This document shows positions 29,283 through 38,782 of a DNA stretch of 64,000 nt, in pieces. The notes beneath the pieces are model-generated. The model was not told the origin of the DNA, searched no databases, and was given only the letters and a program-made list of their open reading frames with translations. Within the stretch, counting starts at the first letter, position 1; every line of letters begins with the position of its first letter. Source of the stretch: Nakaseomyces glabratus (lineage: Eukaryota > Ascomycota > Saccharomycetes > Saccharomycetales > Saccharomycetaceae); contig NC_088962.1 in the NCBI RefSeq assembly GCF_010111755.1, positions 372,001 to 436,000 on the forward strand. The letters run 5' to 3'. Position numbers and translations under genes: made by a program.

Positions 29283-32200
29283 CTAATCAATGACTATAAT
29301 GTCAGAGTCATTCAGTTTGGCTTTCTTTTTTGCCCTATTTAGTTGTGAGAAAATATCATCTTGTAGAATTGGCATCTCCTTCTTGACTCCAATTCCTTCC
29401 TGCTTAACTGGCAGTTTCGAGCTTTTTCTAGCAGCATCTGCGAGTATTTTAGCAGATGCTATAATTGGACGATTATCAATCTTTAGTTCTGAAGGGTTAT
29501 GTAGTAATTCAGATGCAGTTTTATTTGTAACTTCGTCACCTTTGTAATCATTATCTTCAAGTTTGATCACTTCTGTGTATTTACTTTCCTTTGAAACAAT
29601 ATCTATGGGCTCGCTTTTTATCAGTCTTTTACGAACAACTTCTCTGGATCTTTTAAGACATGTTGTTTGATTAGATGGGATGACACGCGCAGCATTATCA
29701 TGAATACTGGTGACACCAGAATTGCGGCTATCCTGCTCTTCAACCTTTACGTGATGGTTATTAGAGGTTGTTTTTCCATAGCCCCTCTCCGTCCTGATAT
29801 TTGAATTCAAACTCAAAGAGTGGTCAATTGCTGTATTCTGAACAGTTTCAGCGTCCAGGCTATTTGAACTTATATCATCCGCTTTCTTAATTTGTTTCAT
29901 TTTTGACATTATATCAGTTTTGGTCTTTTTTTTTGCATCATTATTCACCATTTTGTTAACATGCTTATCCCATTCACCAGTTGCTTTTAAATGCTCTGAT
30001 GCAGTAGTGAACTCGTTCCTTAGTGAGGTCATGTCATGGACATTTTTAGCTAGATCGAGGTTCATTCCTAATCTGAATATATTTCCACCCCAGTAGAACT
30101 TTTCTCTTCGAGCGTCAATATAAGCCTTATAGTCTTTTATTAACTGACTCAATGAGAAATTTTTGGTATTAGTAGGAAATTGAACACCAACCAGATTATA
30201 TAGCTTTTTAAGACCCGAAAAGTCAACCAAAGCCTTTTGAAATGGCGCTGTAGTCTTGAGCAGCTCTTGCGTTAAAAATCTACTGGGTACTCGAGGAACA
30301 GCGGCATCCATATCCGTGACGGAAGATAAATATAGCAGATATTTTGCCCTTGTTTGGGCAACGAAAAACATTCTCCTTTCCTCATCAATCGATTCCTCTA
30401 CATTATTGTTCTGTGATTTCTTATTTGTTAACTCCTCTTTGTTATCACCATCACCTTCCTCTTCGTTATCTGATGTATTGTCCTTGTCATCTGAAAATAT
30501 TGCTGGTATATTATTATCTTCACAACCAGGTATAAAGACAACAGGCCATTCCAAACCTTTAGAACCATGAATTGTACAAACAGTAACTGTCCCGAGCGTT
30601 CCTTTATTACCATCGTCCGTAGTAGCTACAGTCTTTTCGCCTGCGAAAAGGGATAATGAGTTTAAAAATTGTAATATGTAGTCTGCTAGGGAAATACCAT
30701 GGGATTTAGTCGTATTAATGCTCGAAAGAGCAGTGTTTTCTTGATTAATCATGCTGTCATCTTGATTCTCTTCTGTATCAACAAAATAGGATCTTAACAA
30801 CTGTATGTTTTTATGACGCGGATTCTCGAGGTTCGGATCACCATCTATGTCAATCTCACCCTTTTTCTTGCCGTCCTTGAATAAAAATTCATGTTTCAAA
30901 CCTGACTTTTCATATATTAAATCAAACACCTTTACTAACCGTACAGATAGTTCTTGACCATTCTCTTTATTACACTCTTCAACCAATTTACAGAGGCCCG
31001 AAACAACTCCTCTAGCAGACTTCGGTATATCAACATATACGCGACCAATTGCAATTAGGTTCAATATCTCTAACTTGGTTTTATCTGTATATTTGGCAAA
31101 TATTTCTCTTAATCTTTCAGCAGATGTATCTCCGAAACCTCTGCTTGGGTATGATAATGATGAAATAATAGCTTCCTCATCATTTTCCGATACCATAATT
31201 CTAAATATATTAAGCATAGCCATTATTTCCTTCAATTCCCAAAACGCTCGCCCTCTAAGTATTTGATATGGGATTCGGTACTCTATTAAACTTTTTTCTA
31301 TCATCCTGATTTGTCTTCTCTTTCTTACTAGTATAGCAAAAGAGTCATAGCTAAAAAGGTTAGGGAGTGATTTTAAGTATAGGATCTCCCTGGCAATCGA
31401 TGGCGCCTCTAAAAAATACGCCGGAAAATTCATATATACAGGCAAAATATGGGAAGTAAACTGAGCCTTTAGCGGTAATCTTTGTTCTCTACCCTTTTGC
31501 TGCTGCTTAATTAATGTCTCGCTAGTATCTAGAATCTTTTGTGAGGAACGATAGTTTTCAACAAGTATTACCCGTGAGCACTCCAATGGACATTTATTTG
31601 ACATCTCTTGGAAATTGTGTGCTAGTGCATATCTAAATGCATAAATACTTTGATCAGGATCCCCAACTACAGTAATACCTCTAGAAATGTGGTGGTTCCC
31701 CCGTGCCAGTAGAAACATTAGATCAATCTGAATACTATTTGTATCTTGGAATTCATCAACGAAAACATGCTGTACAAAAGGCAGACATCTTTCTGCAGTT
31801 AACAATCGAAACGTAAACATCAGTAAATCATCAAAATCTAATGCATTTAACTTGAACAATTCGTCTTGATACAACTCATAAAAATGAGAGAGTGCCGAAT
31901 CATGTGCTGAGTCGTCCTTGTATTCCTGTGGCAGTATAGCACTAGATTTGAGCCTGGAAATATGCTTTTTTATGAGTTTCTGATGGACATCCCAGTCAGG
32001 ACTATCATTAGGCCCTGACGACTTATTCTTAGAATCTGATTTACTATCTCTTTTTGGCAGGCACAGATTCACTTTTCTCGTAGTCGAGTGAGCGTAATCT
32101 CTAATTTGATCAGGCATATTTTCTATCATCTTAGTCATAATTACTTCAATCTCTTTTTCATCTACTATCCTCCAGCCTTCTTGCAGTCCCACTCGCGAAC

Positions 32201-32549
32201 CAAACCTCGCTAAGATCTTTAAACAAATGCTATGAAATGTTCCTATCATTATATCAGATGACCTAAATTCTGTATTCTCAAGCAGTACAGCCAATCGATC
32301 TTTCATTTCCTTCGCAGCCTTATTGGTGAAAGTAGTAACTATTATATCTCTAGGATCAATCCTGTAGTGTAGTATCAGATATGCTACTCTTGACGTCAAA
32401 ACCTTTGTCTTACCTGTCCCTGGACCAGCAATGACCTGTAACGCCTTAGTTGGATCGAAAGTAACTGCAGCCCTCTGCTGCTGATTCAGACCACCCAAAA
32501 TATCTCGCACCCGATGTGACTTGTAATCTCTGTCCAATGAATCGTTCAT
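29283..32549 (-). CDS. SRS2: 3'-5' DNA helicase and anti-recombinase Srs2
   Basis: From ATG 32549 the protein is 1088 residues. It is a UvrD/PcrA-type SF1A helicase: Q motif (GGLNQQQRAAV), Walker A (AGPGTGKTK, about 41-49), TTFTNKAAKEM, Walker B (VFVDEFQDTN), GDPDQSIYAFRYA, ENYRSS, and motif V/VI blocks (VCTIHGSKGLEWP, RRMFFVAQTRAK). Srs2 strips Rad51 from single-stranded DNA. The C-terminal third is low complexity and ends in DIIVID, the SUMO-interacting motif used with SUMO-PCNA in S. cerevisiae. The family length is about 1170 aa. The 20 codons before the ATG are open but start with TTG. Confidence 0.96.
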   Translation of the reverse strand: MNDSLDRDYKSHRVRDILGGLNQQQRAAVTFDPTKALQVIAGPGTGKTKVLTSRVAYLILHYRIDPRDIIVTTFTNKAAKEMKDRLAVLLENTEFRSSDIMIGTFHSICLKILARFGSRVGLQEGWRIVDEKEIEVIMTKMIENMPDQIRDYAHSTTRKVNLCLPKRDSKSDSKNKSSGPNDSPDWDVHQKLIKKHISRLKSSAILPQEYKDDSAHDSALSHFYELYQDELFKLNALDFDDLLMFTFRLLTAERCLPFVQHVFVDEFQDTNSIQIDLMFLLARGNHHISRGITVVGDPDQSIYAFRYALAHNFQEMSNKCPLECSRVILVENYRSSQKILDTSETLIKQQQKGREQRLPLKAQFTSHILPVYMNFPAYFLEAPSIAREILYLKSLPNLFSYDSFAILVRKRRQIRMIEKSLIEYRIPYQILRGRAFWELKEIMAMLNIFRIMVSENDEEAIISSLSYPSRGFGDTSAERLREIFAKYTDKTKLEILNLIAIGRVYVDIPKSARGVVSGLCKLVEECNKENGQELSVRLVKVFDLIYEKSGLKHEFLFKDGKKKGEIDIDGDPNLENPRHKNIQLLRSYFVDTEENQDDSMINQENTALSSINTTKSHGISLADYILQFLNSLSLFAGEKTVATTDDGNKGTLGTVTVCTIHGSKGLEWPVVFIPGCEDNNIPAIFSDDKDNTSDNEEEGDGDNKEELTNKKSQNNNVEESIDEERRMFFVAQTRAKYLLYLSSVTDMDAAVPRVPSRFLTQELLKTTAPFQKALVDFSGLKKLYNLVGVQFPTNTKNFSLSQLIKDYKAYIDARREKFYWGGNIFRLGMNLDLAKNVHDMTSLRNEFTTASEHLKATGEWDKHVNKMVNNDAKKKTKTDIMSKMKQIKKADDISSNSLDAETVQNTAIDHSLSLNSNIRTERGYGKTTSNNHHVKVEEQDSRNSGVTSIHDNAARVIPSNQTTCLKRSREVVRKRLIKSEPIDIVSKESKYTEVIKLEDNDYKGDEVTNKTASELLHNPSELKIDNRPIIASAKILADAARKSSKLPVKQEGIGVKKEMPILQDDIFSQLNRAKKKAKLNDSDIIVID

Positions 32550-33021
32550 ATTCTCTTTATTATACAAAATATTACTGTTGTATGTGGGACGATCAGGCCA
32601 TAATATCAATCTTCACAATATAAAAATCCCTGGCAGAAGAACAAACACTGTTAATATTAAGTGAGTAGATTTTAATGACCAAATACCACAATATGACAAC
32701 AAGAATTAGATAAAGAATTGAGCTCATCGACTTATTGCTAATCGCAGATGTTTAAATCAAAACAAAAGCTCATCGCTGACGTTTTCGCGCAATTTCTCTT
32801 TCAAGCAACTTTTTGATCATAATAGCGAGACTCACAATGGAAATCTGGATTGATGCCAGTATTAGTTATAGTCACGTCTGCCGTTGACTTAGCTAAACGG
32901 CTCAGTAGCATCTTAGTGTTGATGAAAGTCAGTGGTGGAGTTGGCTCTAATAGATATTAACCTAACGTTACTTGAGGAACTTTCTTAGGATCTGATTGCG
33001 ATAAGCCAACAATAATGTACT
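32550..33021. promoter_or_regulatory. Divergent SRS2-TOK1 promoter with an SCB-like site
   Basis: In this 472-bp stretch the only distinct motif is TTTCGCG at 32783-32789 (CGCGAAA on the minus strand), the SBF-type G1/S element, about 235 bp upstream of SRS2. SRS2 is a plausible G1/S gene, but this rests on one motif. Confidence 0.35.
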
Positions 33022-33041
33022 ATGGCTCGACATGGTATTGA
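33015..33041 (+). other. Upstream ORF overlapping the TOK1 start
   Basis: ATG 33015 lies 7 nt before the TOK1 ATG in another frame and encodes eight codons ending with TGA at 33039-33041, inside TOK1. Both ATGs are too close for a transcript start to separate them reliably, so ribosomes would need leaky scanning or reinitiation. Confidence 0.6.
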
Positions 33042-35412
33042 AAGAGAGGACTCTGTGACGTCTGAATTAGCCAGATTGGAGAGGATATTCTCGCATCATA
33101 GGATCAACCATGATACAGTGCTGAAAGATGCACTTCAGTTTAGCAATGAACGAGTCACTATCATTAATGCGAACCCAGCATCTAAGGAATTTGGTTTTTG
33201 GTTCATTGTTTCTTGCTATTTCCCAGTCATTACTGCATGTCTTGGTCCAGTTGCAAATACGATTTCAATTGCGTGCGCGGTCGATAAATGGAGAGTGAAC
33301 TACTTTTACGTTGAAGGTGGGGGTGATAAAGTTTTCACCCATATCGATGATCCCAGAGGTGTCTTTGCTGTTAATATAATTTCATTAGTCATTGGATGCT
33401 GCTCCAATGCGGTATTGTTTCTACATTTTGCCCGGAAACTTAGCTACCTTAAATCTCAAATTATAAATATAGTAGGGTGGACTCTGGCTGGAGGAATGTT
33501 AATGATTGACGTGATAGTGCTAAGCACTCATAATATTGATGAAACATATCAAGAGAAAACCATAGGATTTTGGTACGCTGCAATTACATCTGGATTGTAT
33601 CTGTGTTGTACTTTAACTTTGTCAATCCATTTTGTGGGACATAAGCTACAAAAATATCCTGCTCAATTTAATTTACTACCCAATGAAAGAAGTATTATGG
33701 TTTTTACTGTTATTTTATCAATATGGCTTATATGGGGTGCTGGTATGTTTTCAAGACTACTACATATCTCTTACGGCAACGCACTATACTTCTGTACCGT
33801 TTCTTTGCTAACTATTGGTCTCGGTGATATTTTACCAAAGTCAACTGCGGCGAAATGTATGGCGCTGGTATTTTCCATGACAGGTGTGCTGATATTAGGT
33901 ATTATTGTCTTTATGACTAGATCTATTCTACAGACCTCCGCAGGTCCTATATTCTTCTTCCACAGAGTTGAACATAGGCGTGTAAAAGCTTGGGAAAAAT
34001 TGACTAGAGGTGATTGTACACTTACTGACAAAGAGTGTTTTGAATTGATGATGAGTATACGACGCACTTCAAAGATGAAAGGTCATATATATTCATTAAT
34101 GATCACGATCATTATTTTCATACTTTTCTGGATATTGGGTGCCACTGTTTTTTACTTTGCTGAGGGATGGACTTACTTCAATGCTGTGTATTTTTGCTTT
34201 CTGTGCTTATTGACTATTGGCTATGGTGACTATGCTCCTGAAACTGGTGCAGGAAGAGCATTCTTTGTTCTTTGGTCAATCGGAGCCGTCCCCTTAATGG
34301 GTGCCATACTATCTACCGCTGGTGATTTATTATATGCCAGTTCCGAGTCGCTTGATGTCAAATTAGGTAAATGGTTAAAAAATAGCGTTAAAACAGTGCT
34401 GATAGGTCCCAATTTAACCAAAAAACAATCATATACTTCTTCCTCTCCCTTAGAGGAACAAGCAGAGGTTAATGAGTTCAACTTTGGAAACGATGATGGA
34501 ATTGGAATCATAGATTCCACTTTCAATAATGACGAAGACAGTCAGTCGACAGTTTCAGACAACATTGGGGATCCAATAAATATCAGAATGGCCAGCTCTA
34601 ATAATAATAATAATGTAGATGGCTTGCATACTCTTGCGGCTGCTATATCACGTTCATCAAGTTATCGCAGGAAAGGAGCTTCAAGTGGCAGTAATAGAAG
34701 GAGAAATAACTCTATAAAAGACGAAGTGGAGAAATGCAATAGAGAGGATGAAGTGTTTGAAGGAACAGATCTCTTTGGAGATATAAGAACAGAAAGAGAG
34801 AAGATAACAAGGCTAAATCAGCTAGTGAAAGTTCTTAAGAGACTGCATGAAATGTCTCTTAATGATAAAGACAAGAAACTCAATTACAATGACTGGAGTA
34901 AAATACATCACCTGGCTTTAAAAAACTTAAATAATGATGGCATCGACCCCAACCCTACCTATTGGCTTTCCGAATACTCTCCTCTAAAATTCCCTTTAAA
35001 CCAACCTCATTATGCTTTCATGAAAATCATGGGATTGATGGATAGAACATTGAGAAACTTGGCTATTGATGAATCTATGAGAGGTCAAAGCCATTTCAGG
35101 GAGGATGCCGCAAATTTTATGATTAACCCATTCAATCGTTTGCCAGTGATTACTCATTCAGAGGAACAAACTCTTTCGTCGTCCCCTTTTAGTCATACAA
35201 GCAGTGCAGCGTCGTTGACTAGCTCATTTGACTCCAGCAACAATTCAGTGGCCTTCTCTCAAGATGATGCACACGCATTTACATCCTTGGAAAACTCTGA
35301 AAGTCTTCATAATAGCGAAAACTCTAGTGAACTACAACATGAAGCATCCACTACTTCTGACTCCAATACAAATACTTTTGATAAAGGATCAAGGTCTACT
35401 GAACACGATTAA
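33022..35412 (+). CDS. TOK1: Outward-rectifier two-pore potassium channel Tok1
   Basis: The 796-residue protein has eight predicted membrane segments in the fungal 8TM/2P layout: four helices, then two pore units. The selectivity filters are TIGLGD (about residue 270) and TIGYGD (about 397). The long cytosolic C-tail is Ser/Asn-rich with basic clusters. Tok1 at the plasma membrane releases potassium upon depolarisation. S. cerevisiae Tok1 is 691 aa, so this C-tail is longer. It is followed in tandem by KHA1, another potassium transporter, as at YJL093C/YJL094C. Confidence 0.96.
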   Translation: MARHGIEREDSVTSELARLERIFSHHRINHDTVLKDALQFSNERVTIINANPASKEFGFWFIVSCYFPVITACLGPVANTISIACAVDKWRVNYFYVEGGGDKVFTHIDDPRGVFAVNIISLVIGCCSNAVLFLHFARKLSYLKSQIINIVGWTLAGGMLMIDVIVLSTHNIDETYQEKTIGFWYAAITSGLYLCCTLTLSIHFVGHKLQKYPAQFNLLPNERSIMVFTVILSIWLIWGAGMFSRLLHISYGNALYFCTVSLLTIGLGDILPKSTAAKCMALVFSMTGVLILGIIVFMTRSILQTSAGPIFFFHRVEHRRVKAWEKLTRGDCTLTDKECFELMMSIRRTSKMKGHIYSLMITIIIFILFWILGATVFYFAEGWTYFNAVYFCFLCLLTIGYGDYAPETGAGRAFFVLWSIGAVPLMGAILSTAGDLLYASSESLDVKLGKWLKNSVKTVLIGPNLTKKQSYTSSSPLEEQAEVNEFNFGNDDGIGIIDSTFNNDEDSQSTVSDNIGDPINIRMASSNNNNNVDGLHTLAAAISRSSSYRRKGASSGSNRRRNNSIKDEVEKCNREDEVFEGTDLFGDIRTEREKITRLNQLVKVLKRLHEMSLNDKDKKLNYNDWSKIHHLALKNLNNDGIDPNPTYWLSEYSPLKFPLNQPHYAFMKIMGLMDRTLRNLAIDESMRGQSHFREDAANFMINPFNRLPVITHSEEQTLSSSPFSHTSSAASLTSSFDSSNNSVAFSQDDAHAFTSLENSESLHNSENSSELQHEASTTSDSNTNTFDKGSRSTEHD

Positions 35413-36072
35413 AGCATGTCTAACGCAGGCTTCAGATGATTATTTACTCAGTATTTACGAATCAACTCCTAACTTACTATTCCAATCACAGATATACTAA
35501 TGATATGAATGATACTGAGAGAATTAGAACCAACAGAATGTGTATATTCGGAATACACTTTAAATATAATAAATAAACTAATTTTAATAATTTAATGCAC
35601 TTCACATGTTTAATATGACAATCTGAACTCTCTGATCGCATACTACTAATCCTCTTCCCTTACGACTTTAGATGCTTTATTGTCTACCCCAAAGTCTAAT
35701 TTCAACAATATTGCACCTAGAATACTGGTAAAGATGAGAAATAGTAGAATTTAAAAAATCCAATATAGTCTTCTCTGTAGCAACGATTACCTAGCAAAGT
35801 AGACTGAATATGGTATTAGATATCAAGTTAGAAAAATAGCACATAGGAATTTATTGACTAAGATAATCTGGAAAATATCTGCTTTTACAATAGTCTATCA
35901 ATACAGAAAGTATCAATCATTTTATCTACAAGTGCTATTTTAAGTATAATCTATAAGAGCTTGTGGATTATTGGAAAGACCCTACTATTTTTTAACCTTA
36001 TAAGAGAGCGTCGGTACTATTGGCAAACGTAAAGACGAAGATAGAGACGTTGCAATTTGAAAAAGAGCAGTC
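35413..36072. promoter_or_regulatory. TOK1-KHA1 intergenic region
   Basis: This 660-bp AT-rich stretch contains the TOK1 terminator and KHA1 promoter. I see no distinct element, ORF or RNA gene. Confidence 0.4.
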
Positions 36073-38703
36073 ATGGCTGAAATCGGCGGTGTTTTGTCTG
36101 GAGTAAACCCATTTCATTATAACCCAGGGTCACCGATAACACTGTTTTTATTTCAAGTATGTCTCATATTAGCTACGTGCAACTTGGTACATATACCGTT
36201 TTCAAAGCTGAGGCAGCCGAAGGTGATATCAGAAGTTACAGCAGGTGTAATATTGGGCCCAACTGTTTTTGGACAAATACCAAATTACACAGAAACTGTC
36301 TTCCCCCAATCTTCTATTCCAGGCTTAAACTTGACGGCCAATCTCGGAATTATTTTATTTATGTTTTTTTTGGGACTGGAGGTTGATATTGCATTTATAA
36401 GAAAGCATTTAAAGTCTGCAATTTCCATTGGCCTTGTAACATTAGCAGTTCCATTTGGATGTGGTTGCCTAATAGCCATTCCACTATACTCAAACTATGC
36501 AAATAAAGATCCAAATGCGAGACATATTAAATTTACCGTATTTATGGTATTTATAGCTGTTTCTATGGCAGTAACTGCATTTCCTGTATTATCCAGAATT
36601 CTGAATGAATTACGGTTGATTAAAGAAAGACCTGGCATTATTGTTCTTGGGGCTGGGATTATCAATGATATTTTAGGTTGGATTTTGTTGGCATTAAGTG
36701 TTATTTTGTCAAGTGCCGAGTCAAGTCCAGTTAATACTGTCTACATTCTGCTAATAACATTAGGCTGGTTCCTAATATATTTTTACCCACTGAAATACAT
36801 TGTTCGTTGGGCACTAATTAAAACACATGAATTAGATAGAAGCAAACCATCACCGATAGCCACCATGTGCATTCTTTTCATAATGTTTATTTCTGCTTAC
36901 TTTACTGATATTATTGGTGTGCATGCTATCTTTGGAGCATTTATAGCTGGTCTTATTGTTCCTAGAGAAAATCACTATGTTGTGAAATTGACAGAAAGGA
37001 TGGAAGATATACCAAACATTGTTTTGATTCCAATCTACTTTGCTGTAGCTGGTCTAAATGTAGATTTGACACTTTTAAATAAAGGAAAAGATTGGGGTTA
37101 CGTATTCTTATCCATCGCAGTAGCAATTGCAAGTAAAGTAGTATCAGGCACTGCCATGGCTAAATTGCATGGGTTGTATTGGAGAGAATCAATGGCAATT
37201 GGCGTTTTGATGTCTTGTAAAGGTATTGTCGAGATTGTTGTATTAACTGTTGGTCTAAATGCTGGCATCATAAGTCACAAGATTTTTGGCATGTTTATTT
37301 TAATGGCTTTGGTATCAACTTTTGTCACAACACCATTAACACAATTAGTTTATCCAAATTCTTACCGAGAGCAATTAAAAAAAGAACAGCCATCTGATAA
37401 CGAATCTACCGTTTTAATTCAGAAGGACGATTCGACGGACTGTGACTATCAAAATAAAATGAACTGGCATGAATTAAAACAATATTCTATACCAAGAGTA
37501 ATTAATGTCATCAATACGCCAGAGATAATATCATCATCACTAGAATTTTTAAACTTTTTCCTATTTAAAGGAAATGTGGATAAACAGCCAAGGTCATCGA
37601 ACAAAGACCTGCTGATCAGCAGAGTATCTACTGGTTCAACAATTAAATCTTCATCTAAATTAAAAAAATTAACACATTCTCTAAAACGTATGAATGAGGA
37701 GTCAAATGAGAAAATGGCGACGATAGGAGAATATCCAACTGGTTTTAGTAACATGTCTACGTTGAGAGCAATCCATCTAAGATTACTAACAGAAAGAACA
37801 ACCGACTTACTTCAATCTTCCTCATTGTATAACGATGACCCACTCTTCACTGCAAACTCCGATTACATTCTCAATATTTTTGAAATCTTCTCAAATCTAA
37901 GTAAGGTACCATTTACAAGTGAAGTTATTTTTTCCACCATGCGTGAGAAAGGCGTAAATGCCACTAGATTACAAATGATGCCAAATGAACTAGTTCTCTT
38001 TCCTTTGAAGGGAGCTTCTTATGAACATAAAGGAAGTCCTGGCTTGAGTGACGAAAAGTATTCCAGTTTTGACCATTTCTTGTCGCATATTATTGGCCTA
38101 AATGAGCTCCCATCTATTTTTTTCCAGACGTTAGCTAGTGATTTGAAAACAAATTTTGCTATGCTAATATCGAATACATGTGGAAGATTGAGCATAGAGA
38201 GATTCAAGAAGAAACATTTCATTCTATTACTACCTAATCCCAATATGACACACTCTGATTTTCTAGGCTTGTATATCCTTTTGAAGCTTTGCTATAACGA
38301 CTCCTTGAGCCATGAAAATAATATATTCAGCATTTACTATAATAACATGAACACCAGATTTGAAGAAGAGTTTCAAAATCTGATAGCCGACCAATATTGG
38401 TTTGATGATGTGAATTTAAAAATCTCCAGTATTACTGCTAGCATAAAAACTGAGGGTGATTACAGAACGAAACCATTTGTCGAATCAGTGCTAGAAAAAG
38501 GTCTCAGTTCAGAGGAACTGGAAGACCTAGAAGAAAGCACATTTATTATTGCTGAAAATAAATTTGATAGGAATGAACCATTTGAAAATGATGTCAAGAG
38601 TACTATATATGATGCTGCTAATAAACGCTTCAATGTCCTCATTGTTCATTATTTTAATCGCGTGAACTTCCCACATAAAAGCTCTTTTATATCAACCGAA
38701 TAG
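36073..38703 (+). CDS. KHA1: K+/H+ antiporter Kha1 (CPA2 family)
   Basis: The 876-residue protein has an N-terminal CPA2 exchanger domain of about 12 membrane segments (to about residue 430), with family blocks RQPKVISEVTAGVILGPTVFG, MFFLGLEVDI and VMSCKGIVEIVVLTVGLNAG-like sequence. A cytosolic half of over 400 residues has no obvious catalytic motif. In S. cerevisiae Kha1 acts in Golgi-like compartments in potassium and pH homeostasis and alkaline tolerance. Length matches (873 aa). It is convergent with BCK1, with only 79 bp between the stops. Confidence 0.96.
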   Translation: MAEIGGVLSGVNPFHYNPGSPITLFLFQVCLILATCNLVHIPFSKLRQPKVISEVTAGVILGPTVFGQIPNYTETVFPQSSIPGLNLTANLGIILFMFFLGLEVDIAFIRKHLKSAISIGLVTLAVPFGCGCLIAIPLYSNYANKDPNARHIKFTVFMVFIAVSMAVTAFPVLSRILNELRLIKERPGIIVLGAGIINDILGWILLALSVILSSAESSPVNTVYILLITLGWFLIYFYPLKYIVRWALIKTHELDRSKPSPIATMCILFIMFISAYFTDIIGVHAIFGAFIAGLIVPRENHYVVKLTERMEDIPNIVLIPIYFAVAGLNVDLTLLNKGKDWGYVFLSIAVAIASKVVSGTAMAKLHGLYWRESMAIGVLMSCKGIVEIVVLTVGLNAGIISHKIFGMFILMALVSTFVTTPLTQLVYPNSYREQLKKEQPSDNESTVLIQKDDSTDCDYQNKMNWHELKQYSIPRVINVINTPEIISSSLEFLNFFLFKGNVDKQPRSSNKDLLISRVSTGSTIKSSSKLKKLTHSLKRMNEESNEKMATIGEYPTGFSNMSTLRAIHLRLLTERTTDLLQSSSLYNDDPLFTANSDYILNIFEIFSNLSKVPFTSEVIFSTMREKGVNATRLQMMPNELVLFPLKGASYEHKGSPGLSDEKYSSFDHFLSHIIGLNELPSIFFQTLASDLKTNFAMLISNTCGRLSIERFKKKHFILLLPNPNMTHSDFLGLYILLKLCYNDSLSHENNIFSIYYNNMNTRFEEEFQNLIADQYWFDDVNLKISSITASIKTEGDYRTKPFVESVLEKGLSSEELEDLEESTFIIAENKFDRNEPFENDVKSTIYDAANKRFNVLIVHYFNRVNFPHKSSFISTE

Positions 38704-38782
38704 TTGAGGATGCATTATATATATTTATTAAGTTTTAATATAAAAGTTTATGCTGCACTATATAGTCCCAGGAAGATAAGAC

